A stretch of 64,000 nt of DNA, taken from assembly GCA_903813345.2 (NCBI GenBank), contig CAIIXF020000005.1, forward strand, positions 25,983,375-26,047,374, in the 5' to 3' direction. The notes beneath the pieces are model-generated. The model did no database searches. It had not been told where the DNA came from and was given only the letters and a program-made list of their open reading frames with translations. Source of the DNA: Owenia fusiformis. Taxonomy: Eukaryota; Annelida; Polychaeta; Sabellida; Oweniidae. The translations under genes were made by a program, and so were the position numbers. Below, in pieces: positions 48,181 through 60,600 of the stretch (the stretch's first letter is position 1; every line of letters begins with the position of its first letter).

Positions 48181-48368
48181 TGAACTTAATTTTGACCAAA
48201 CACTAAATTTTGAAATGCCTGTAATTTTTTCACATTTGAGAGTTGAACCATGATACTTGGTGAATCAATGTAACTTTGGATAAGCTTTAAAATGATATAT
48301 GACACATACTATGACGACACTGATATATGTCTGCCTAGGGGGGGCCCCATACTTTCGGGACACCCTGT
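48181..48368. mobile_element. Truncated mariner-like transposon end
   Basis: This ends ACTTTCGGGACACCCTGTAG, the inverse of the CTACAGGGTGTCCCGAAAGT tip seen in many mariner-type transposons. The other tip is missing; the left side meets the foldback element. Family assignment rests on recall of that terminal motif. Confidence 0.5.
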
Positions 48369-48687
48369 AGTACAATATGTCTCTGCAAATGCAAGGCATT
48401 CAGTTTATATGGTACAATATGTCTCTGCAAATGCAAGGCATTCAATTTATATGCCATAACATGTCTCTGCAAATGCAAGGCATTCAGTGTACATGGTACA
48501 ACATGTCTTTGCAAATGCAAGGCATTCAGTTAATATGGTACAATATGCAAATGCAAGGTGTAATGTGTTTATGCTGCTATGAGAGAATGCTGCAAATTGT
48601 AAGGTGAGATATCCAGGGCATACAGTGTTTGTCCAATTGTATAATAATGTATTCTTCTAACCCAAAAGTTGACCTTGTGTTGGCTGA

Positions 48688-51600
48688 CTATGTATAGGAC
48701 AAAAGGTTGATCTCGTAACTTCCATCCACCTGAAAAATAATAAAGAATATTTAAAAACCAAATCAAAAGACCACTTTATTTCTAAAATCGTCCATTCAAT
48801 ATCAATCATGATATTTTACACTGCAAGAATATTACATGTTGAGGTAATAGAATATCACATTATAAAACTTACCATTTATTTTCTTAATTATTCGCCAACA
48901 TTAATTGCCCATTAATGCCATACATGTAGACAGAACAAATATGACTATTTTGTAAATTAACTTTTACATATTGATAATTGCAAAAAATAATGTGAATAAA
49001 GTTTTTAGCAATAAAAACAAACATTCAGTAGAACAGGTGGTCATACACTCTGTGTGTTTCATGTTGTATATTAGTATATTAGCATTTTTATGTGTTTGTT
49101 CACATTGAAATTTTATGTTGTTTTCTATTTGTGTTGAAATTTTATGGGATACTTTTCATGCAAATGGCTTTAATGGTTTGCAATTTCAATGTTTAATGGG
49201 ACCAGAGCTAATTATTTCAGAAACTGCAGTAATAGCAACATTTATCTTAATGTTATTCACATATTGTGCTTGTAAAAATTAAGTATAGGATATCCTATGA
49301 TATCTAGAGATATAATTTTCATCCTTGTGTTGATATGAATATCTGGACAAGTGAGTGTGTATGAGTGCAGATATTGATATCAATGAGTAGATCAAAATGA
49401 GTGGTCTTGTGGTATAACTTTATAATAAATATCTGTTCGGAGGACTATATCAACCACAGGCCTTTCAACTTGGGAACACCTAACATGAGTGACTTGGAAA
49501 TGTTGAACACCTCCCCTCAAAATGTGGACACTTTTGGGGTTGGGGGGGGTGGGGGGGGGGGGGGGGGGGGGGGGTAGGTAAGAAAAATTTCGAACGGATT
49601 GCGTGACATATACGTAATTCGCGTGAAAAGTCCGAACGAAATGCGTACTTTTTTTTCCCGCGTTCGTATTTTTGCTGTGTAGACGATCTTTTTAAGAAAT
49701 TTATCTACAGAAATATTTTTGCTTGACAATTACCAGGTAAAATGCGTATTTGCGTGACATTTTCTGTCACGCAAAAATAACTGGCGTGACTTCAAATTCT
49801 TCAGCAAATGCGTGACAAATACGCAAATTGCGGGACAGTTGACAGGCCTGCAACCAAGAATATATATCACATCAAAATATAGAATAAAGATTCCTATCTA
49901 CTGTATTTATGTACTGTCAACCATCAGCCAGGAGTGGTGACATATTGTTTGAGATTAAAACAGTCTGATGTATCGATCATGACCCACATGAATGTGTAAT
50001 GATGCGCATAAAAAATGCATTAAAGCAAAAACATCCACAATTTGCACTTGTGATCAATGACCTTAGGTAGTTTGTGGTTTCCATGATTTTAATATTGATT
50101 AATGTAATGATTTATGGAGGGGTTGATTGGTGACATGAAATCCTATGGATAATTTATAAAATTAACATGTCTATCAATCTTGCCAAAATGACTTCATATT
50201 TTTAAAACACTGAATTGCTGATAGAGATATCTCTCACATTACAGACTTAAAGCATTTTACCTCCTGCAACGTGAAATCACAGAGCAGGCTAAATTAACCT
50301 GATATAATTGATGTCACAGCCTCACATGTAAAAAGGATGAGGCTCACTGAAAAAGTATGCCTCCCCATGAAAAAATAAAATTTTCTCATTTAAATACAGT
50401 AGAACCTGTGTAAGTGGAACACCCTCCGTTCTGCCAAAAAACGTTCCACTTAGGAGATGTTCCACTTACGAAGGTTTTGGGTTCGCGGGGATTTAACTAA
50501 CATACAAGATTAAATATAGAGTTGATATATATCACTGAAAATAAGATTCTCCGATCATTGCAGGGCAGGTATATAGCCTTAATTATCCATTTGTTTTATT
50601 CAGGTATCTGACATTCTTAATCCTCCTCATTCTGCCAAAAATGTTTTCTGATATTCTCAATCCTCCTCATTCTGCCAGTGTCAGACACTAAGATAAGGCA
50701 ATTAAGTTTTAAAGACTTGTTCCTAATGCTAATAATTCAGTTGTTTTTTAACTGACATTCTAAGCTTACTTATTAAGTATGAAACAAACAGCAAGAAGTA
50801 AGAGGCAAGAGCATCACATATCCATCTCTTAATCCAATTTGCTGAATGATAATCTTATGAAATTTTAATTTGCTAATTATCAAATTAATTAGTGGTAGCA
50901 TCACATGTTGATCTCTACAGGAGGTTAATCCAATTGACCATATGGTAATCCATTAAAATCCTAATTTGCCAATTATCATGTTATTACCTGTTTTCATACC
51001 CAGGTATCACTGTTGGAGGTTAATTTTGTTTACATAAGTATCACTATTGAAATTTATGGAAAATTGACTGTTCCACTTAGCAGGTTAATTTTTCAATATG
51101 GGGTGTTCACTGTTCAAGTTTGGAGGTGTTCCACTTACAGAGGTTCAATTAACATTAAGTCAATGGGTTTTTAAAACGGGACTTTGAAAAAGCGTTCCAC
51201 TTGCGAGGTGTTCCACTTACGGAGATGATCCACTTAGCAGGTTCTACTGTAGTTATAAACAGGGTGGGCCAATAAAAATGGGACACTTGCAAATATCAAA
51301 TTTTAAGAACTGTATATGAATCAAATGTCATGAAAATTAAGGAGTATACAGTGTGAACATTTGTGAATATACCTTGTATATTAAAATCTTTAATTCAACC
51401 AATTTATGCTTTCATTGTTTTTTGCTTGACAAAAGAAACGGGGCACATGCCCGTTAAAAACAGTTATTTATTTTGTAAGAAAGTGTGAATGTCTATCATA
51501 TTAGGTAAAATTCATTATTTTTCACTATTTATTCATTATTCATTATTTTTTTAATTTGTTTTTCCTATTTCAAATTTCCCTATATAACTTTTAATCCCTT

Positions 51601-54600
51601 TGTCCAATTTTCAAATGCTTCATGTTACTTTGTTTGGTATCACTTGACCTTTCATTTGATGTATATAACATCATATGGCTGCCAAGGGATGTCTTATTGT
51701 CTTAGTAGTCCCTAGGCCCATCAACAGTATTTTCAATGGGGTAGTCTTCAAGGAGTTAACACTCTACTAACAGTCTTGTTTCAATCTTCAAGTACAAAAA
51801 AATAAATGATTGTACATGTGTATCTTTACTTTTACTGAAACAGTTCCATAGGCCCATACCCTCGTGCAGAGTCTAGTTAAATTACACTCTGCCTAGTAGA
51901 GACCATATTACAGTTTAGTAGCCCCGCCCCCACGATGGGTACCGCTGACAGTTTGAGTAATAAATCACTTCTGACCTATGCGCTGACCTTTCTTCCACCA
52001 TTCAGCGAGCTTGAAGAAACAAAAAATGTCATTGGTCAATTCCGGGCTCAACGATGACGTCAGAAGGAATGACCATATATAGAGCATCGGTCAAATTTGG
52101 CCGACGAACACTGATTGGCGCGGTGAGTTCACAGGTTTATTTTAGTTTGAAAGAGTGAAGACGAAGCTCTCTTTTAAGAAGTGAAGTCAAACGAATGCAA
52201 AGGGTAATAGGCCCAGGAACATGTATCAAAAAATTATGTCTGAATCCCCTAAGAATTTTTTTTTCTCTTTTCAACTTGAGACTCCCACGACTCACAAATT
52301 ATTCATATTCCCGGGCCTATGAGTTATTCGATATGTACAAATGTGGCATTTGTCAAATGACCATGACTGACACAGCAAACAAACATATCTATTAGGAAAT
52401 ATGTTAATTCAACACTGACGCACAGTATAAATGATTAATAAGAAAAACAGCAACTCCACTGAGTAGCATATCCTACAGAAATTATATTTGACCAAATCAC
52501 CCTTTTTGAACATTTCATGGTAGAAATAACCATGCAGGCAGCAAGAGTGTCTCATTTTTGGCAAATATAGCAGTTGCAATTTTAATGATGACCAAATACT
52601 GGATGAGCATGGTGTAAAAGCAGTTCTGAAAAAAAATTCCATTTATGTTGGTTGTTTGTGGTTTATGATTCTACACTGATTCTGAAAAATATTGGCATCT
52701 AGATTTTCAGCGTTTTGGAAATATGCAGAATTATACCCCCTGGTGTGGTTTCTATGGAGGAGGTTCAATGAAAGTCATAAATACATAAAGTTTTAATTGG
52801 TTCAATTTATGAATTAAATGTTCATATAATTCATCACTCTTTTTTGCTTCCAAGAATTAATGAAGTATCATCTGCATATTGAATTACCTTTGTTTCATTT
52901 TTGCTATTTGTACTTACACCTTGATTTGTTTATTCTATTTCAATATTCATGATTTCAACATATAAAATAAATAATAAAGCAGATATTGGGCATTTTTTAT
53001 TTTGAGAATTGGATTTGTGGTTGATTCGTTGCACACTTTATAAACCTTTTTCCAAAATTAATTTTGGAGGGCATTTAACATGAACTTCCAATTAAGACTG
53101 TCAAAAGCTTTTTTGAAGTCAAGGCTTATCATTTATCCCCTTCTATTCAAGATTTTATTGTGTTTCAAACCAAACATTCCCATAAGTCAATTGCATGACA
53201 CTAATTATACATTTATACAGTTTGTTTATATGATTATGAGTATCAAAAGAAGATTAATATGTTAATTTTATGCAGTTATAATATGGGCAAATTACAAATT
53301 ACAAATTAACTTCTCATCAATGTCAAGTTTTTCAATACATGAATGTTCCTACGGGTAGGCAAATATACTCATATGGTATAATATCATAAAAACCTTCTCA
53401 GAGTGATGCTAAAGTATGGGCAAATGACAATTTAATTAACTTCTCATCAATCCCAGGTTTAAAATAACAGAATGTTCCTAAGGGTGGACAAATATGTCTA
53501 CAGATAAACTACTTACTGTAGATTGGGTTAATTTGGCGCTACTTAATTTGGCGATTTTGCCATTTTTGGTATATTGGCGGATATTTAATTTGGCGGATAT
53601 GCAAAAAAAGTTAAAACTAGAAAATGGCAACTCCACGGAGTAGCAAATCCCAACGAACACGAAATCATCAATCTGTACAGTCACAATGGAATATTTACCA
53701 TCTACTCTTACCTTCAATAAATATTTTAAATCATTGTAGTATCATGTAACCATACTTTCAAGATAACTCTAAGTAATGGCGAATTTCTGCTCTAGTCAGC
53801 CATTTTGAATTTTCAGAGGCGCAAATCAGAAAAACAATGCCATAATTGTGATCTGCTCTGAAATTCCTTCAATTTGAGTATAATATAGCCATATTTTTAA
53901 GAGATCAGAAAACAATTGCAAAATCCCGCATTAGGCGGCCATTTTGAATTTATTGAGGCCCGAATCAGAAAAACGTTACAATATTTGCAATCTTCTCTAA
54001 ATTGCCTTTCATTTGAGTATAATAAAGCTATACTTCAAAAACATCTCAAAATTAACACAAATTCCTGTTTTCCCGATCCCCCATTTACGGCCCCTGGGGG
54101 TCAGGGTGAAAAACCCGGGATATATGTGAAATAGATAGATGTTGTTAATATACTACCAAAATTTAAAATATCGGACCTTAAGCCAGAATTTCTCAAGATG
54201 GGTTTTATTTTTGCTAAACCATGGATATCTGCACCAAACATTCATCATTATTGTATTTACATTGTACTTTTTCTTAAAATATTGAATGGATCGAAAGGAT
54301 GTCTTCATGGTCAGAAAATAGATATGATCCCAAAAATATTGTCTAAAATTGTTTACGATAACCTACATGTCCAATGTTGTCAGATCATCTCACAATGTCA
54401 AGTTGGCATTTGTTTTTGTTGGTACAGTGTTTGCCCATGTGAGCCTAAATTCAACACAACAAAATATTGATCATAAAAGAGTATACCATCCCTACATTTC
54501 TCACTTTTTAAATTGTAATACGAAATCCGTTTCATTCTGGCATTAATCTTTAAATAATCTTATCTTTAATTTCAACAATACTTCATCATAAAATATTGAT

Positions 54601-57600
54601 TGTAAAAATGGTAAAAGATACACCCCTGTATTTTCTGCAATCTCCAAGGACCACTTCTGGTGGTGACATAAAATGAAAATCATTTTAATCTGAGCAGTCA
54701 TACTGATAATCCCTTCCTGAATAAAGCTCCTAATGCCCAAAGGGTATCAGCTTATAAAATTGAACCAAATATGAACCTATCAAATCTAAACCAAACAAAC
54801 AATTGGAATTTGATTTATAACCCCTACACCCTATTAGATAGATAGATAGAAGAACTGACAGATGAATGGTTGAAGGGACCGGCTCAAACATGGATGAATG
54901 AACAGAAGGATTAATGGACAGACAGATGGCTTCGCTATATCCCTACTCAAACTTTGTTCCGTAAGATAATCAATAATGAAGCTGAACTGGACACACTGAA
55001 AACAAGAGCATAACCAATACATACAATATTGAATATATATATTTTCTATTGACACAGCCATGTCAGCTGTCAACTATCTGTCCCTTTCATTGTCCAATGA
55101 TCCATTGAAAGCACACAATGAAAAATATGATTTTTAGTTACTGATTTATCTTCCCTTCTAATTTGGCCAATGAACCTTTTTGCATACTCTATCAAAACTG
55201 AGATGATTTGTCTTTCAGATTGGCCCTTTATTTGAAGATGACAAGGATTTAAGTGATCAATAGACTGGATGCTACTATATCTGCCATGCTATCTGCCCCC
55301 AATAAACCACCTGGTGGTGAAACTTGTAACTGTCAACTCGCATCTGGAGCATCAAGCAGCTTTAATTTGCTTCTCTTAAAAACATTGGATTAATCTTGGA
55401 TTTAGTGATACATGTGTAGATCCATAGAAAGCTTTTTTACCTGATCTAAATGGTGTAAATCGGATTACTTCATAACATAATTGATTTACCTTTTAATCTA
55501 TTTTTGTTATTAATTGATTTAATATAAAGTCCTTCATGGTTGAGTGCTTTTTTATCATAGGGAATGAACATGGAGGATATGAAATAATAAACCATATATA
55601 TTTCCTTTTACATAAACATAACATAAATTTTTAATTGGAAATATATGTTATTCATTCTGTGGTTGGTCAAACACAGGTCACATGACAGAAATGCTGTGCT
55701 ATTTCCCTGTGATGCATACTGTTCATTGGCTAACACAAAAAAGGATTGCTTTGAAATTATTTCCAACACTTCATTTTTTAATATATTGACTTCATCTGCA
55801 TTTACGTGAATCTCTTTTGTGTTGGAAACTCCTGCCCATAAGACACCAGCTTATATAATTTGGACCAAGTCTAATAACCAGTACCTAAGTTATCAAAAAT
55901 TACATTTTATATTGAAAAATGGCAGTCATTTTGAATTCAGCAGCCATCTTGACAGATTAGGCATCCATCTATAAAGTATGAACTAAATCTGACAACTGGT
56001 ATTTGAGTTATGATTAAACATGTTGACCATTTGAATACAGTAGCCACATTAGAAATTCCTTCTTGAGCAGAGATCTTATGCCCAAAGGGTGTCAACCTAT
56101 TACATTTGAACAAATCCATTAACTGGCATTTTTCTTATAATTTAACTTGTAGTGAAGTTATCACCCAGGCAGACACACAGACGTATGGACGAACAGACAG
56201 ACATACAGACAGATGGTCAAATGAACGACTTATCTTAGTCCATTGGGAAACTTCATGTGGGATAGTTAAGTAGATTTATATTTGTACAAACTCATATAAT
56301 ATACAGGTATCAAAACACCAAAGGAATCATCAAAGTCCATTGTTTGTATATTTTAACTTCAGAACATCAGTGGAGATAACACCTGATTATTTTAATGAAG
56401 CATTGCCTTAATTGAATTTAATAGTAATATGTGGGTGACGAGTGCATGAAATATTGATTTCATACGTTGTAGTTTATGTTTTATAACCATAAGTTAATGA
56501 CGCAATACACTGAAACATTAATTCGTCCAATGTTTGATTTAATTACTTTATAAATGGGATATTGTTTCTCAACATGACTTAATGAGAATCATAAATCAAA
56601 ATTAATTTAAACAAGCACAGAAATTTCATGAGGCATGACTGTGAAACATTTTTTTATGTCTGTAAATTTAATCAAGTATGACTCTTTACTACAATAAACA
56701 ATTTATTAACATAACTAGAAAAAACAGCAACTCCACCGAGTAGCAAATTTTATCAGAGATAATAGATCTCTTCAAAGAAGTTCTCATTTTGAACCTCAAT
56801 TGATTAAAGTAATCAAACAGCAGTGTTGTCTCCTTTTCTGTTGACATTTTTAATAAACATTTACAAGATTAAGATTTAGTGTTTAATTTATAGCAAAAAT
56901 GTAGTTTTTTGCAAAAAGCAGGGACCTTTTAAAGAGCCAGAGCATGTTTGGTGAATAATGTTTAGATGCTGTTTCTATATTAGTTGGTAAAAAAATAATT
57001 AAAGATTCAAAATTCAGTCAAACTGATGTCATATTTGGAATCTATATGTAAAACTATCTAAAAAACTGTACAGGCCCGTAACTTTTTGAAAAATTCCAGG
57101 GGGGGTTCACTTGTGACAATTTTGGTCCAAAAATGGCCCAAATCACTTGAAAAGTGCTCAGAATAGTGAATAACTGCATGATTTTGAAAGATTTTTGGGC
57201 CAGGGGGGGTTCACTCGAACCCATCAAACCCCCCTGGCTACGGGCCTGTTGTAAAACTACATCTAGAATTGATTTTGAAAAGACTTATCAACGTTGAAAA
57301 CTTAATTTTCTTTGAGAATGTGACTTTTAGGTCGTGGAGATTCCCATGGACCCCATGTTGTAAAATCACAAAAGTGAAATACCTTTTCTTGTCGTTGGAC
57401 AGATAATATTTTCTATTACTGGACATATTTCAATTTATTATATACCCAATATGTAACACTAATCCTGATTGGTCAATACCTAGTCACGTGTTCCGAAATA
57501 GATTTACTATTTCCCTCGGAAAGTTATATTCCCTCAAATGTGACGTCAGCGGGAATATACATTTGAACTATTGCCCGCTGACGTCACAATTGCAAGCTCT

Positions 57601-60600
57601 ATTACCCTTGGAAACGTTTGCTCATCATCACTGCGCAGACGAAAAACAGAAAAATGGAGGATGAGCACAAACACAAATCAACTCCGTTCACCATGACAGA
57701 CGTGCGTGAACGATACAATATAAGCAACGTGTACAATGTTCCCTAAGCTCAATACGTCTGTGTAATTTCAAGTGTTATGATAATCTATTCCGCGTGTTAA
57801 ACGCGATTGAATTTGTCAAGTGAGAGTCTCAGAGGCAAAAATTTCTGTTGAGCATCTGATGACGTCACAGCTTATAATGCTAACAATGGACCCGGGGAGG
57901 GGGCTTTCTAAGCCTTTTTGGCCTTCGCAGAGGAAACGGGACAAGAGTCAGTATAGGGTATATAATAAAACAAATAGTGACTATTTGTATAATGTATAAC
58001 CATGGGCTTTCAATTAGATATAACTCACCCCATGTAAACAGATCGCCTAAAATTACATTCATAATTTTTGCCACCCATGAAGCAAATAAATTTCTTACTG
58101 CTTTATAAATGGTGAATGACAGTCACATTGAGTTCTATAAGTATGAGAATAGCAAGACGTCTTGATATTTGCCGGTGATTGAAATTACCATACTGATGTC
58201 CGATCATAAGTTCGAATAACAGCAGCATTTCAATTATTAATTGTGTGACATATACGAGACCAATGTTAATGCTACCAGGGGGAATCGGACCTGCAGGCCT
58301 TACAATCTAAACATGTTTTTTTTGTGTTTCAGAAAATTCGATATGTGTTGTATATTTTTTAGTTCTTCAAAGAAATCTACAAATATTTTTACGCGGTTTA
58401 TCTGAACATCTTTTTTTCAATCAACGCCATCACTTTTCAAATGATGTTACTTTGAAATATCAAGACATCATTCTATTCTCATACTTATTAAACTTAATTT
58501 GGCTGTCACTCACCATTTATTAAGCAGTAAAAAATTGATTTGCTCCACGGGTGACAAAATATTTCAAGTTTCCTGGTAACTGTCGAGTCTCACATCATCC
58601 GAATGTAATTTTAGTCGATCTGTCTGCATGGGGTGTACATGTAACTATCAGATACATAAGGGTAATATGAAGGAATTAGCCACTTGGTGGCGAAACTAGT
58701 AACTATTAACTCGCATCTGAGTAATTCTTGTTGAGTTCTATAATGCCTCAAAATAAACAATAATTTCTAAACAACATATATCAACCACACTTTGCAATTT
58801 TTTACTATAAAACACCTGTACTGTGAAACATTATCATATTAGAAATTCAAAATATTTTATTTTTCATATTTGGTCAGGTATTGATGTGCTTGTAATCCTT
58901 AACAACCAAAAGTAGGAAATCATAATGAGAAATTAATCAACCAGTCAATAGAAATGGTGCCTATTTTTCTTTGTACTTTGTGATGTTACGACTTGCACCA
59001 CAGAAACATTTTACAAGTCACTATGACAACTTCTACAGTATCGAATATCCACTATGGAAAGAAGTCTGGATAAAATAAGGCACAATACCATATATCTGGT
59101 ATTATATCAATGTGGGAAATGTAAACTTTGGCAATGGCTTTGAAAATAATGTGAATATAAATCTTTCTTGAAGCTCAAAGTAAATGTATTATATGAAGGT
59201 CATTTCTACAGTTTTGGAGGCTTAGGTAGCATTCCCGAATTCAACTGCCGGTTGTACACTGACGATTTGACCACTATTTTGTGGCCAACTCCTTTAAATA
59301 TGAATAGTACCTGCTACTATTAATTTTCATATTTAAATGAATTGGCCATAAAATGCAGGTCAAATTGCCAGCTGGCAGTCTTTTATTTATTTTAAACATC
59401 GAATTCCAGATTTCTATAACACAATGCAAAAGGACATTATTTTATATAATATCAATATGCATTATGTATGTATAACAAAATCATTACTCCATAATTAAAC
59501 ATGACATACATGTAGTTGGATAATGTTGAACACATTTGTGCCTTGCTTGGTTTGGATGAATGAAAATCTAAAATTGTAATGATTTTTTAATGAGTTTGCT
59601 CACCATTAGCCAAAAATATAAATCTCAGTTTATGGTCAATTAGTTCTAGTAATGAGTTAGTAACAATACATTATGTAAACAGCAATCAAATACATTAAAT
59701 AAATAGATTGTATTGATACACATTACATGTAGGTCCCCTTGTTTTCTGATTAGTTCAGCTTGGAACTACAGCGTAATAGTGTAATATCACAAATTAAACT
59801 TTATTTGATGACATTTTCCAATCGCAGTGAAGTAAGAACAAGATGCCAGGGAGAAAAATGTGAATTTCATGATTAATTAGTCAAGGTGAAAATCATATTT
59901 GAACTCAAGATATACAATGGGTTTCAAATATTTACTTGGGTGTTATCATAGCATTGATTTATGTATGACAAAGGAAATTGTAAATACATATGTAGTGATT
60001 ATACAGGATGGGCCAAAAAATGTCCATATTTTTATTTGCTATAACTTTTTTAAATGCATGGATTTTAATAATAATAGTTTTCAAGGTAATTCAGCAATCA
60101 ATTATACAACTGATCCCAAAATGGCACAATTAAAACTTTTGGCAATATTTCAATGGGTTAATATAACAGTCCATAGGCAAGTGAACGTAAACTCCCTGTT
60201 TCAAGGTACTATATAATGTTACAATTTTCAAGTGACTTTCATTATGCCCGATATATTGGAACCAGAGGGACGTGTTAAAAAGCCTATTTAAGCAACAACT
60301 GCAAAGGGGATTGCCTGCATTCCCTGCAAAAGTTAAATAAAACCCATGCATTTTCAAAAAGGTTATTTTTGCCCACCCTGTATATTCTACTTTTTTATTT
60401 AGTAACTGAACATCCTTGAAATTATTGACCATACCTCATATCTGCCTAGTGATGATGTAGGTTTGTTGTCACCTGCCTTAGCAACCAGGGACCACAGGTG
60501 TTGGAGTCCATTAGAGATGTCTTCCACAGCAGGAACCCCCTGTAATTAGAGAAAAAACAAGGCATTAACATGAAAAAGTGTCACCACCTAGTTGCTAATA

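Larger units (their letters stand above)
47580..48560. repeat. 42-bp minisatellite split by an insertion
   Basis: The unit is TGGTACAATATGTCTCTGCA then AATGCAAGGCATTCAGTTTA and TA. About eight units lie at 47580-47911 and about four and a half at 48365-48560; 47912-48367 is inserted material. The unit is a multiple of three and open on both strands, so the frames over it (minus: ALHLQRHVVPCTLN) are repeat translations. It lies 130 bp past the stop codon of the minus-strand gene. Confidence 0.92.
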
